A stretch of DNA of 64,000 nt from Sinohyriopsis cumingii (lineage: Eukaryota > Mollusca > Bivalvia > Unionida > Unionidae): NCBI GenBank assembly GCA_028554795.2, contig CM068830.1, forward strand, positions 49,362,355 to 49,426,354. Direction: 5' to 3'. The number at the start of each line of letters is the position of its first letter. Positions within the stretch are counted from its first letter, which is position 1. Positions 8,715-17,013 of this stretch are shown in pieces. The notes beneath the pieces were generated by a model that saw nothing but the letters and a program-made list of their open reading frames with translations, was not told the origin of the DNA and did no database searches. Made by a program: the position numbers and the translations under genes.

Positions 8715-9272
8715 CTACTTTAAACAGGGCTGACAACGTTGTGAATGAAATTGTGATTTCCACTGTTGGAAATCATTAGGCCATTGATGGACACTACGTT
8801 TCCTAGCTTGAGACAAAAGATGAGCATAATGGTCACAAAACCTATCTACTTTCACATCATTTCTAGAAGAAGAACGAGGATCAAAATGAGTCACTAAATG
8901 TTCTAAGGAATAGCCCAGGCTGCGATGATGCAGAAAATACACACAGTACTGTCCACACACCAAGGAATCTGTGCCTTGTAATTTCACATTATTGAATCGG
9001 GTGGTCTGAGCATTTCTTCTCATAAAGTCAATGATATCGTCTTCCAAAGGGGGCAATCCGTACGAATCGAAATATTCCACACATCTTTCTTGAGGAAAGT
9101 AGACGGCTACCCAGTGGGTTCCTGGGAGATGACTGTCGTCCGTGTTGATCACGTAAGCTAGATGGTCTTTAGGTTTGCGATGAGGAAGTTCATCTTTAGC
9201 ACAGACAACAGGATTCCAAGAAGCCGTATACGAACTGTGGTTCAAAAGGTAATAAAGTTCCCAGGTATCCAT
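8715..9272 (-). CDS. PRO: adenain-like cysteine protease (C5 family)
   Basis: 185 residues from an ATG, close to the roughly 200 of adenovirus proteases. The catalytic signature is complete: His53 in GTHWVAVYF, Asp69 in YFDSYG, the oxyanion Gln99 in LQGTDS and the nucleophile Cys106 in VCGQYC, with the Gln-to-Cys spacing of seven seen in adenain. In this family the enzyme cleaves capsid and core precursors at (M/L/I)XGX-G-type sites during virion maturation. It is the last gene of the leftward structural cluster. A gap of 19 nt separates it from the Cys/His protein gene upstream, and an AATAAA follows. The gene appears intact. Confidence 0.95.
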   Translation of the reverse strand: MDTWELYYLLNHSSYTASWNPVVCAKDELPHRKPKDHLAYVINTDDSHLPGTHWVAVYFPQERCVEYFDSYGLPPLEDDIIDFMRRNAQTTRFNNVKLQGTDSLVCGQYCVYFLHHRSLGYSLEHLVTHFDPRSSSRNDVKVDRFCDHYAHLLSQARKRSVHQWPNDFQQWKSQFHSQRCQPCLK

Positions 9273-9291
9273 TTGTGTGTTGTTTTCTTCT

Positions 9292-9753
9292 TCACAGATA
9301 ATAATAAGTCGTCAATTCGATCCTGACTTTTTGCTTGAAAATGTCTGACAAATAACCGTTTCTTCGTTTCGTCTCCTCACTCTGATTCAGGAGAGCTTCG
9401 ATACGATGGATCTCTTGAGTGGTTAATGGTGGACAAGAATGTTCACGCAAGTCTTTATACCACTGATGCAACACGTCTTCGTCCGAGATGAGACTCCAAG
9501 CATCGTCCAGATACTCGTCCAATTTTTCTTCTTGACTCAACATCAGGCATTTATCGTGTTGAATTTGACTGGGATGAGCGTTTTGACATCCATAGCAATT
9601 TTTCTTGATCAATTCCGTCATTTTTTCGACCAAGTGTTTGGCAAAACAGGAGACTAAATGGGCTTCTTGTTCTGGCCATCTTGACTTCATCATGACAACT
9701 TCTTCGTCTTTGTCTTGAGATTCTTCTCCTTCCACGGTCTCCTCACATTCCAT
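9292..9753 (-). CDS. conserved Polinton Cys/His protein of unknown function
   Basis: 153 residues from an ATG. The N-terminal 25 residues are acidic. A central block KKNCYGCQNAHPSQIQHDKC (residues about 50-70) has a CxxC plus His, His and Cys pattern that could hold zinc. The C-terminal half is helical. From general knowledge, proteins with a CYGC...HPSQ...H block recur beside Polinton capsid and protease genes in many animals, with no assigned role. It lies between the major capsid and protease genes with short gaps (48 and 19 nt), which suggests a late or virion role. Intact. Confidence 0.75.
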   Translation of the reverse strand: MECEETVEGEESQDKDEEVVMMKSRWPEQEAHLVSCFAKHLVEKMTELIKKNCYGCQNAHPSQIQHDKCLMLSQEEKLDEYLDDAWSLISDEDVLHQWYKDLREHSCPPLTTQEIHRIEALLNQSEETKRRNGYLSDIFKQKVRIELTTYYYL

Positions 9754-9801
9754 CTTTAAAGTTTCTCCACTAGGTAAAGAGGGATAAGTCTTCCATGGCT
9801 T

Positions 9802-11115
9802 CTAATAATCTAGAATGACTTCTCTCAAACTGTTGATTTCTATGGTATTATCGAATTCTGCATACAGGATGACGTTCACTGTCTCGTCCAGTGGCTTTGC
9901 AAACTGAAGTTCCACACGAATCTGGCCAGATTTTATAGGGTGGAAATGTCCCTCGTCGCTGCCTTGGTCTGGAGTGAAATCGAAAGCCCACAAAGCGTAG
10001 CCTTCTGCATAATCCTCGTACGTAATGCCGTGACTGGTGTTGGTTCCTAACTGTCCCGTGGCTTCGTACAGCGACCAGTACGACCTCAAGTAATTCTTCT
10101 TGTCAAAGTTAGGTTCGAAAGGTCGGGTACACAAGGTCTTGCCATGGCGACTGACTTCGATCTTGGACACGTCAAAGTGTTGAAAGCAGAAAGGATTTTT
10201 AGCGATAGCTCCGTTGAAGGCTGTATTCTCGACCATACCAACGATTAAACGTTTGGGTAACTGTCCTTGGAACAGATGATCTTCGATCATGGATCGCTGT
10301 CCCCTAGGAATGGTGAAGGTTTTCACTTCTACGCGTCGGATCGGATACTTGGCGGTCGTTCTGCTCAACGTCTGACTGATGTCGTTTCCCACTTTAGGTA
10401 ACACTTCCACACGGCGTACGTAGAGTCTGGCTTCTTGGATTTTGGTTTTGTAATTATCGTCACTATCAGCTATTAAATGGAAAGCGGCACTGCTGCGATT
10501 CAGTCTCAGGCGGACATCCACTCCGTTTAGCAAATATTTCTCTTGCAACCACATGTCCAAATGCAAACGATCCATCAGTTCTAAACTCTTTTCATCTTTG
10601 ATTCTGTCTCTTCGTTCTACAAATCCATCATTGTTGTCTTTGGTTGTATTAGTTTCGAATGTTTCAAATTTGCCTGCTTCGTCAGCTTCCCATACCACAC
10701 AGGCATTGAGATGAGTGTTCTTGGCGTCTATTCCGTACGTCAAGAGATTTTCCAGGTAGGCACGGTAAGGGTAAGTATCCATGCTGCTGCTAACCAGTTT
10801 GTTGTTCAAGTACAAGTCCACTGAGCTGAACAAGGAATGCATGAAATTGTTGACGGGAGCTACTGGCTCAGTGTCTATAGCATTTCCATCCTTATCTAGA
10901 ACTTTGACTTTCAGGTACAAGCAACTGCTATTCAGATCGATGTAATCTTCGGGCTGTCCCTTGATTTCAAACTCGATGGGAGCGGAATCGGTCAATGAGG
11001 AGACGGGATGAAATTCCACCCATTGGGATTCTTGCATGGTCATCATGGGGGGGGGGGGCATGGCAAACAGATCCAGTTCCGTCTTGGAACAGGCGCAAGA
11101 CTCTCGGTGCATCAT
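9802..11115 (-). CDS. MCP: major capsid protein, double jelly-roll type
   Basis: 437 residues from the ATG at 11115. Reading can be extended to a TTG at 11136, but the stop of the upstream gene is at 11133, so the ATG is preferred. The N-terminal block VEFHPVSSLTD, FEIKGQPEDYIDLNSSCLYL and the NNFMHSLFSSVDLYLNN block are typical of Polinton hexon-like proteins (PY class), which form the trimeric capsomers of the predicted icosahedral particle. Later blocks RRVEVKTFTIPRG and GQIRVELQFAKPL fit the second jelly roll. The ORF is intact. A G10 run (11049-11058) near the N-terminus encodes Pro-Pro-Pro and is a slippage risk. Confidence 0.93.
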   Translation of the reverse strand: MMHRESCACSKTELDLFAMPPPPMMTMQESQWVEFHPVSSLTDSAPIEFEIKGQPEDYIDLNSSCLYLKVKVLDKDGNAIDTEPVAPVNNFMHSLFSSVDLYLNNKLVSSSMDTYPYRAYLENLLTYGIDAKNTHLNACVVWEADEAGKFETFETNTTKDNNDGFVERRDRIKDEKSLELMDRLHLDMWLQEKYLLNGVDVRLRLNRSSAAFHLIADSDDNYKTKIQEARLYVRRVEVLPKVGNDISQTLSRTTAKYPIRRVEVKTFTIPRGQRSMIEDHLFQGQLPKRLIVGMVENTAFNGAIAKNPFCFQHFDVSKIEVSRHGKTLCTRPFEPNFDKKNYLRSYWSLYEATGQLGTNTSHGITYEDYAEGYALWAFDFTPDQGSDEGHFHPIKSGQIRVELQFAKPLDETVNVILYAEFDNTIEINSLREVILDY

Positions 11116-11132
11116 TTTTTTGTTGCAGTGTC

Positions 11133-11549
11133 TCAATAATCGAAAACGTCTAAGTCTCGAACGGTTCTTCTTTTCTTGGCCTTTCTAGCTTGAAGTCTGG
11201 TGAAAGGGTGTTTTCTTCGTCGTCTCTTTCTGCCTTGTCCTTGCTGAATGCTTGACTCGGTAGCGTGCAGGGCATTTATAGGTGTGTCTTGTCGGCCCAA
11301 AAGGTCTTTACCCGTTTGCAGCAAGACATTTTTGCCTGCCCTCATGAAGGCTTCTTTAGGGTTTTGTTTGTCGATGATGACATTTTGGAGAAATTCTTTG
11401 CCTTGTGTCAGTGCCGCATCTTTCAAGGCGTGCAATCCGCGTGTCACCATCGGTTTCAACACCGGGGCCACCGAACGAAAGGCCGATTTTAACATATCTC
11501 CTAAACCGTGTCCTCGCTGTCGAGCAACCCCTCGATACACTGGATACAT
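11133..11549 (-). CDS. small basic virion protein (adenovirus core/pVI-like)
   Basis: 138 residues from an ATG. Residues 12-60 (RGHGLGDMLKSAFRSVAPVL and following) form an amphipathic helical segment beginning with a Gly-rich stretch like those of adenovirus-type minor capsid precursors. Residues 105-130 are strongly basic (KRRRRKHPF, RKAKKRR) and suit nucleic-acid contact or nuclear import. It lies between penton-like (3-nt gap upstream) and major capsid genes, the usual Polinton neighbourhood for a capsid-lining protein. GHG-L near residue 14 could be a protease site, an inference only. Intact. Confidence 0.8.
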   Translation of the reverse strand: MYPVYRGVARQRGHGLGDMLKSAFRSVAPVLKPMVTRGLHALKDAALTQGKEFLQNVIIDKQNPKEAFMRAGKNVLLQTGKDLLGRQDTPINALHATESSIQQGQGRKRRRRKHPFTRLQARKAKKRRTVRDLDVFDY

Positions 11550-11552
11550 GAC

Positions 11553-12467
11553 TTACGAGTCGTGAGAGAACCGTTTTCGAAAATGGAGTTTCACCGTGAT
11601 TTTTCCTTTGGTGAATGGAATATTTTGTCCCAAATCTCCTTTTATAGCAATGTTGACCGTGTCCAAATACGACTTGCTGACAGGCAAATAATGAGGATGC
11701 ACAAATTCCCGGTGGACGTGATAGGTGTTTCCACCTTCCTGGTCACTGGTCGTGGTACTATCCACTTTGAAAGGAATGACACGCAGTAACGGTACAGAGG
11801 TGTGTCCCACCACGTTATACTCCACCACATCGGAGAACATGAACATCAAATTCAGTACTTGGTTCAGTTCTACAGGGAATCGAAAAAACTTGTAAAATTC
11901 CGTATTGCTGTTGATCTTCGGTTTAAAATTTGGAGCCATTTTTGTGTCTCCACCTAAAATATCAAACAAGTCACGATTAAAACTGATGGACAACGTTTGG
12001 GTATCCTGAAATTTCATCAGTAAGCGACGAGCCACTTTATGGTACTCCAGGGTGACACTTTTTTTGACTCTGTTCAGGGCTTTGCCAAAGGCGAACTCGA
12101 ACCTGGAAGTAATGGTGTCCACCAAATGTTGGCCACTAAAATAAAACCCTGCCGGAATTTTCAAGGTGTAGATATTGAAGGGTGAATTGTTGGATGGTCT
12201 TGTGTCCCCTGAAAACCCGATGTCATTCATGGCTTCTTGTAATTGTTGGTTCAGGATTACGACCTCAAAAGTGTTTTGCTTTTCGGTGATGTTTTGGATT
12301 TGTGTAGGGCGAATCATTTCTACTAAAGAAACTTCCCAATGGGCTTCGTGATCTAACTCGATGGCTTGAGGTAATTTAGCCGTGTAACAGCACAACGTGT
12401 TGTGGGGAAACACCTCCGTGGAACTGTCACTGGGTAAGGTTAAGTAAAATTGGTTTTGGTGACTCAT
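11553..12467 (-). CDS. penton-like minor capsid protein (PX class)
   Basis: 304 residues from an ATG. The start FYLTLPSDSSTEVFPHNTL and the block HWEVSLVEMIRP are highly characteristic of the conserved Polinton minor capsid protein, modelled in the literature as a single jelly roll at the vertices. IYTLKIPAGFYFSGQHLVDTI follows at residues 84-105. The ATG overlaps the stop of the upstream membrane-protein gene as ATGA, so independent initiation or termination-reinitiation is needed. Intact. Confidence 0.9.
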   Translation of the reverse strand: MSHQNQFYLTLPSDSSTEVFPHNTLCCYTAKLPQAIELDHEAHWEVSLVEMIRPTQIQNITEKQNTFEVVILNQQLQEAMNDIGFSGDTRPSNNSPFNIYTLKIPAGFYFSGQHLVDTITSRFEFAFGKALNRVKKSVTLEYHKVARRLLMKFQDTQTLSISFNRDLFDILGGDTKMAPNFKPKINSNTEFYKFFRFPVELNQVLNLMFMFSDVVEYNVVGHTSVPLLRVIPFKVDSTTTSDQEGGNTYHVHREFVHPHYLPVSKSYLDTVNIAIKGDLGQNIPFTKGKITVKLHFRKRFSHDS

Positions 12468-12883
12468 AATTCCAGAGTTCTGTGGCTGTCCGAGGGGTTA
12501 GTGGATGTCAGAGGCGTGTCCCCGCCCAAAATGGGGTTCTGGTTGTGGTTGTTGTTGGAGTGGTGACTGGCACTGGCACTGGATACAAGGTTCCCGTGGT
12601 TCCCGTTCGAGGAGAATTTCAGGGAGGGATTGGGAAGCAGGTAACCGATGCAACTGCTCAATAAAATGGTCCACAATTGTTTGTGTCCTTGTTGCAAACT
12701 CAAATTGGCAATGGCTGCCCCGATGACACAATACACCACGAAGATTTGGCAGAAAAAGACGATTTGCGTTTTAGGCACACGTTCTCCACACCACACCCAC
12801 AAGGGTTGTTTTTGTAAATCTTGCACAGAAGAACTAGGTGAAGGAGGAGTGGTCGACGTAGCTGCGTCTGTGTGAAAGGGCAT
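12464..12883 (-). CDS. small Polinton membrane protein, two transmembrane segments
   Basis: 139 residues from the ATG at 12883; a GTG three codons upstream is an unlikely start. A Ser/Thr/Pro-rich N-terminus is followed by two hydrophobic segments, IVFFCQIFVVYCVIGAAIANL (split here as IVFFCQIFVV and YCVIGAAIANL) and WTILLSSCIGYLLPNPSL. The tail is polar and Asn/Ser-rich. Proteins with a LSLxxG...LWxxLLSSxxGYLLPNP pattern recur between integrase and penton genes of Polintons, with role unknown; membrane remodelling or an internal membrane are possibilities. The integrase stop lies 5 nt upstream, and its own stop overlaps the penton-like ATG. Confidence 0.82.
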   Translation of the reverse strand: MPFHTDAATSTTPPSPSSSVQDLQKQPLWVWCGERVPKTQIVFFCQIFVVYCVIGAAIANLSLQQGHKQLWTILLSSCIGYLLPNPSLKFSSNGNHGNLVSSASASHHSNNNHNQNPILGGDTPLTSTNPSDSHRTLEL

Positions 12884-12888
12884 GATGG

Positions 12889-13996
12889 TCACTTCTTTTT
12901 ATAGTCGATGACTTGCGAAGCGTCGATCCAAGAATCAAAACTGGGTGGATATCCTTTCCAACGTACTTTGACTTCTTTGACACGTCGTTTGCCCACTTTA
13001 CGGGTTCTGCGTTCGAGAATGCTTTCGATGTCGTACACGTCGTCTTCTTTTTTGGTGACACGTTGTAACTCGGGCAAATAAAACGTTCCTTTGAGCACTT
13101 CTCCGTTCATGTCTTCCAATTTATAGACGGCAGGATGACGGCCATGCACTCGTCCAGTGACGCGAAACAATTCGGTCGTCCAGTTAGGTAAGTAACCTTT
13201 GTCGAAAGTGCGTTTGGTTTTGCCAATGCGCACCCAATCTCCTACGGCCAACTCTCCACTTTTCTTGGGACAGCCCTCGTCGGGGACGTACCGAACAGAC
13301 GCTCAAACACCAACACTTCGTTGTCGGGAGTCACGTCTTGCGGGGCACGTCCGATGCTTCGATGGTAAGATTGGTTGTACGCTTGCACCAGGTGCGGTAA
13401 GATGTCGATGTACTTCAGAGTGTGGTGATGCGTAAAATATTTCCACATGCGTTCTTTCAAAGTGCGATGAAAACGTTCCACGATGCTGGCTTTGGTTTCG
13501 GGATTCTCGGTGGTAAAAAAATGAATGTCACGTTTCTTTAATTCTTTTTGGAAAGCTTGGTTCAGAAATTCGGTGCATTTGTCCGTTTGCCATCGAAGAG
13601 GGTGACGACCGCATTGTTTCAATACCCGTTGCAGGGCTCGCACTAACTCGCTGCTTGATTTGGAAGTCAAGGGCACGACCCAGGCAAATTTGGAAAAGAC
13701 GTCGATGACACAAAACAAATATTGTAGCCACGATTGTAGCTGGCCAAATGAGAGACATCGGCTAAATCGGCTTGCCATTGATGATCGATGCCTTCCACTC
13801 GGGTGCGACTTCTGGCAAACTTGCGTCGAATGGGTTTGTGTAAAGTGTAGGTAGCTTGTTCTTGTAACCATCGTTGCACTTGAGGTAAACGGAGACTTTT
13901 CAATCGCGTTTTGGCAACACGATACAATTTTTGAACTCCTGCGTAACCTGCAGGATGCGAGGGATCGTAGTAAATGCTGGCTAAGACTTTTTCCAT
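12889..13996 (-). CDS. INT: retrovirus-type integrase with C-terminal chromodomain, two frameshifts
   Basis: Starts at ATG 13996 (MEKVLASIYYDPSHPAGYAG). The N-terminal domain leads into the catalytic core: first Asp in WQADLADVS, second Asp in RWQTDKCTEF, Glu in ASIVERFHRTLKERM. The usual Gly after Lys in the second motif is Cys here. The C-terminal chromodomain (VKVRWKGYPPSFDSWIDA) may guide insertion to marked chromatin. In Polintons this enzyme inserts the linear DNA and makes 6-bp duplications, as seen here. The frame breaks twice: near 13720-13724 and at a T4 run at 13260-13263. Two missing bases would make the total length an exact multiple of three. Both may be assembly errors or real lesions. 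Confidence 0.93.
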
Positions 13997-14016
13997 TTTT
14001 TGTGTTGGTTGGTGTG

Positions 14017-14655
14017 TTAATAAGGCACCCACTCTTGGAAGATGCTACTCTTTTTCTCTTGGGGTACTTTCTTGGATTGCAATGCTTTGCGTGTGCGACC
14101 AGCAATAGGTGTTGAAGAGGAGGATATCTGAGCGGGGGATATCGGTTCTTGTTTCACTTCTGTCTTCACTTCTGTCTTCACTTTCTTTTTCTCTTGTGAT
14201 GAAGAAAGGGTGGCCATCATCTTTTTAATCCATCCAATTCTGGAGGTAGGTGGTGTTGTTAACTTGCGTACTTTTTCTGGTGGAGTTTGAAACCCTTCTT
14301 CTTCTTCTTCTCCTTTTTCTGTCTTAGTCACTGGTAGTGGTGGTACTGGTACTGGTATTGGTGATGGTGCTGGACTTTTCATCAAGGTCTTAAAATCTTT
14401 CAGAGTGGGTAGAGCTGTTTCGTCTAAAGCTTTCTGGTGAAAGAGTTGCAGTCGTTGCAAGAGTTGACCGTACTTTTGCGATTTTTCTGTTTCGGACAAA
14501 TCTTGGCGATCCATTAAGGACTGCAATTCGTGTTGTAACTGGGACATCTCGCTCAAATGGTGATTGGGAGGTAAATGCGGGGTGAGTTGTTCTTGCCACC
14601 GATGGTATTCCATCCATCGTTTGTAAGGCACTAAAGCTAGTTTTCGTCCTTCCAT
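14017..14655 (-). CDS. Polinton LVPY protein, unknown function
   Basis: 212 residues from the ATG at 14655; an upstream TTG is less likely. The N-terminus KLALVPYKRWMEY matches the (K)xxLVPYxxY/W start of a protein often found next to integrase in animal Polintons. A helical region follows to about residue 95, then a low-complexity Pro-rich linker (SPIPVPVPPLPV) and a Lys/Glu/Ser/Thr-rich tail with a repeated VKTEVK. It ends 20 nt before the integrase ATG. A core or scaffold role is possible, but nothing in the sequence proves it. Intact. Confidence 0.72.
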   Translation of the reverse strand: MEGRKLALVPYKRWMEYHRWQEQLTPHLPPNHHLSEMSQLQHELQSLMDRQDLSETEKSQKYGQLLQRLQLFHQKALDETALPTLKDFKTLMKSPAPSPIPVPVPPLPVTKTEKGEEEEEGFQTPPEKVRKLTTPPTSRIGWIKKMMATLSSSQEKKKVKTEVKTEVKQEPISPAQISSSSTPIAGRTRKALQSKKVPQEKKSSIFQEWVPY

Positions 14656-14704
14656 AGGGTTGTCAGGGGTCAATTCTGAGATCTTGGGACTTCCGAGGGC
14701 CTTT

Positions 14705-15091
14705 TTATCTTGCTCCCACCAGTCCTCCCAGCATGGTTCCCAAGACTCCTTTCAGTATGGGGCCTAACAAGAGAGGCAAAATGCCTCCACGTTGGACCAA
14801 CATCTTCTTCTTTTGACGAATGGGAATTTTCTTTCGAACCATTTGGCGAAGGACGTGAAGATGTTTGCTTAAGCATTGTTTCTGGTGTTTGGACAAAGGG
14901 ATCGTGCCTTTCAAAACGTTCAAACAACATTCGCACACGGTATCGATGACCTCTTTGGAGGCCGATTGAATGAGTTTTTTTCGTAGAGGTGAAGAAGCTT
15001 TGGACAGGACAGATAACATGTACCCATGTTTGACTAAACGTGGTGGTAGTCCTTTTCTTTTCTTTCCTTGGGGTTTTCTGGAGGGTGACAT
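14705..15091 (-). CDS. small Polinton virion-type protein with hydrophobic Gly-rich C-terminus
   Basis: 128 residues from an ATG. Basic N-terminus, helical middle (CECCLNVLKGTIPLSKHQK), then a LRQMVRKKIPIRQKKKMLVQ block, a GG pair and a hydrophobic Leu/Gly tail (ILPLLLGPILKGVLGTMLGG). This combination is widespread in Polintons and resembles adenoviral small core peptides. The MLGG-L near the end fits an adenain-type cleavage motif. Residues 35-102 align without gaps to the N-terminal part of the next gene upstream (15153-16073), so the two are tandem paralogues. A TATA box (15148-15159) lies about 60 nt before the ATG. Confidence 0.82.
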   Translation of the reverse strand: MSPSRKPQGKKRKGLPPRLVKHGYMLSVLSKASSPLRKKLIQSASKEVIDTVCECCLNVLKGTIPLSKHQKQCLSKHLHVLRQMVRKKIPIRQKKKMLVQRGGILPLLLGPILKGVLGTMLGGLVGAR

Positions 15092-15147
15092 CTTTGAGTC
15101 TTCAGGAGCACCAAAAAAACACTGATACCCCCGACTTGGTCACAGGT

Positions 15148-15159
15148 CTTTTTTATACT
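15148..15159 (-). promoter_or_regulatory. TATA box, small hydrophobic virion gene
   Basis: Minus strand AGTATAAAAAAG. It overlaps the very end of the upstream reading frame (TAA at 15153-15155), so promoter and coding end share bases. Confidence 0.6.
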
Positions 15160-16073
15160 GGAACGCGTCTCCACTGATTGTCTTTACGGCGTATCAGTTT
15201 GAGGACAGGCATGACACGTCGTGGAGGGGTACGCAACGGACTAAATCGAGCCAGTTCTTCCTGGACAAATCCAGTAAACTTTGTAACATACCCGATCTTT
15301 CATGGACTTTGATTTTGGGAGAAGGTACTTTGTGAGCAGCAGCCACTGCCACTAAATTGGAGGGTCCTGCCACTGGGGAAGTTCTTTTTGGGGTCATCAA
15401 CGGAGAAGTTCTTGGTGTGATCAACGTCTCCAAGTACTCTTCAGTTCTTGGTGTCATCAACGGAGAAGTGGATGAACGTGAGGCTGCCGGAGATGCGGTC
15501 ACCGCCGTGGCAGGTCGTGGTTTGCGGGTGTAAGGTTGCGTCCTGGCCGAAGTGCCTCTCTTGCGACTAGTTTTCTTCTGTGGACTTTTCTTTTTCTGGG
15601 GGCTTCTTTTCTTTTCCCGGGGTGGTGTCTGGTAAGAGGACGGGTCCCGCCACTGGAGAAGTTCTTCTTGGGGACCTGGTCTTTTTCTTCTTCTTGGGGC
15701 TTCGTTGGACTTTTTTCTTGGGGATAACTTTGGGGGCATTAGGATCCCATCTTAAGAGTGAGCGAATGATGACCCCTCCTAGAGTACCACTCCCTCCAGG
15801 TTTCAAAATGATTTGTTTTTTGGTTTGAGTGTCGATGCGGGGATCGGCCAGTTGGACCAAAGCGACTTTGTTTCGATCGAAAAAGCGTTTGGTTTGATGA
15901 GGAATCTGAATGATTCCTTGGAGTATTTGACGTGCCGTCACCGTGAACCATCGTAAGACTTCTTTGAGACTAGCTTCTAAGACACGAGCTCGTATTTGTG
16001 GATTTTTTTCTCGACTGATGCCATACAAGGCACGAATCAATTTGACGGGAAGATGCGACTGAAGGGACGTCAT
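15153..16073 (-). CDS. Lys/Pro/Ser-rich minor virion protein, interrupted by two compensating indels
   Basis: The ATG is at 16073. Residues 1-110 are a helical domain ending in LADPRIDTQTKKQIILKPGG, paralogous to the small hydrophobic protein downstream. Then comes a long basic tail with KSP/RSP and TPR repeats. The first frame stops at 15567, but coding-like sequence continues in a second frame. The motif TSPVAGP occurs once in each frame, so both are real parts of one gene. From about 15294 it returns to the first frame (FVQEELARFSPLRTPPRR and on) to a TAA at 15153. One extra base between about 15665 and 15480 and one missing base at a G run near 15294 explain this. Overlapping genes are the less likely alternative. 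Probably a core protein. Confidence 0.72.
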
Positions 16074-16111
16074 GTTCGCACTGTGAGTGAGACAGACGAA
16101 AAAGAGTCTGA

Positions 16112-16123
16112 GGTTTTTATAGA
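16112..16123 (-). promoter_or_regulatory. TATA box, minor virion gene
   Basis: Minus strand TCTATAAAAACC, about 40 nt before the ATG at 16073 and just after the ATPase stop at 16129. Confidence 0.6.
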
Positions 16124-16128
16124 TTTTT

Positions 16129-16872
16129 TTATGTGGAGTGAAATGAAGTCGAGGACGTAGACGTGTACAGGACAGGCCCTCCGTCTTGGCACCAGTGGTG
16201 AAACAAGTGGGTACGAAATCTCAAATCCTCGGGGGTCGTAGGTTTCAAATCGACGAGTAAATAGGCGTGTGGAGTTTGAGTGGCATCGTCGTATGCCTGA
16301 GTCAGCCAAGGCGTTCCTAACTGTTTGGCTAAGACTTGCACTTGCGATTTATCTCGAGGGCTTTTAAACAAGACCACGTAATGCGCATTGAGACTGATGG
16401 TGCGATGGGCTTTACTTTGTTGAAACAAATTTTGGGTGATGTAAACGACACTGGCATTACGGTGATGCCCTTTGCGCGTAAACCACAGTTTAATTTCTTC
16501 TTCGTCTTCTCCTAACATGTCGTCGAAAATGACCAAATGGGTTTGACGGGAGTCATATACGATGCCGTCGGCTTCTTTAGGAATGCCTTCCACAAACACG
16601 ATGGAATCGCCTTGACTTTCTCGCAAGAGGCTGTACGCCGATTGCCACTCTTTGTAACACCACACGATCCGCTGAGGTGGTCGATCGATCAAATGATGTT
16701 TATGTTCGATCAAACGTTTGACAAATTCGGTTTTGCCTGAACCGCTAGGTCCAGCAATGAGCATGTTAAAGGGATGGCGAAGATACAAAGCCTCCCAACT
16801 GGCACGATCTAAGTGTTCGTCGATGACTTTGACAGTGGAGGAAGAGGGAGCAGAGACAGCAGAGTTAGCCAT
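16129..16872 (-). CDS. ATP: FtsK/A32-type genome packaging ATPase
   Basis: 247 residues from an ATG. Walker A is GPSGSGKT at residues 41-48, Walker B is THLVIFDD with Asp117-Asp118, and a sensor-like VVYITQN sits at 142-148. Length and motifs match the Polinton packaging ATPase of the HerA/FtsK superfamily, which drives DNA into preformed capsids. It is the first gene of the leftward structural cluster. A TATA box at 16918-16927 lies about 45 nt upstream. The C-terminus ends in a Ser/Thr-rich stretch. Intact. Confidence 0.95.
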   Translation of the reverse strand: MANSAVSAPSSSTVKVIDEHLDRASWEALYLRHPFNMLIAGPSGSGKTEFVKRLIEHKHHLIDRPPQRIVWCYKEWQSAYSLLRESQGDSIVFVEGIPKEADGIVYDSRQTHLVIFDDMLGEDEEEIKLWFTRKGHHRNASVVYITQNLFQQSKAHRTISLNAHYVVLFKSPRDKSQVQVLAKQLGTPWLTQAYDDATQTPHAYLLVDLKPTTPEDLRFRTHLFHHWCQDGGPVLYTSTSSTSFHST

Positions 16873-16917
16873 AGTGTGAGAAATGTCACTTGTGACACGA
16901 AAACAATCAAGACAAGA

Positions 16918-16927
16918 GTTTATATAC
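16918..16927 (-). promoter_or_regulatory. TATA box, packaging ATPase
   Basis: Minus strand GTATATAAAC, about 45 nt from the ATG at 16872. The start of the structural cluster is thus well marked. Confidence 0.7.
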
Positions 16928-16943
16928 TTTTTTTCAGAACACG

Positions 16944-16949
16944 TTTATT
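16944..16949 (-). terminator. poly(A) signal AATAAA after the polymerase/small Cys gene
   Basis: Minus strand AATAAA, 65 nt after the last stop of the small Cys-rich frame and about 390 nt after the polymerase stop. It lies just before the ATPase TATA box, so one transcription unit ends and the next begins within 30 bp. Confidence 0.6.
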
Positions 16950-17013
16950 GAATGTTTCAAACATGAATACGAAAGACAAAAATACGTAAAAGTCAAAGGC
17001 TTAAGTATAAGGA

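Noticed and set aside
11249..11789. Plus-strand frames inside the core and penton-like genes
   Set aside because: Antisense shadows of well-supported minus-strand genes with family motifs.
14017..14105. Extended integrase start at 14105
   Set aside because: That upstream part is out of frame with the real integrase N-terminus, which starts at 13996 and carries the YYDPSHPAGYAG block.
15194..15739. Independent overlapping gene starting at 15739
   Set aside because: The TSPVAGP repeat in both frames and the return to the first frame near 15294 fit one interrupted gene better, though true overlap is not fully excluded.
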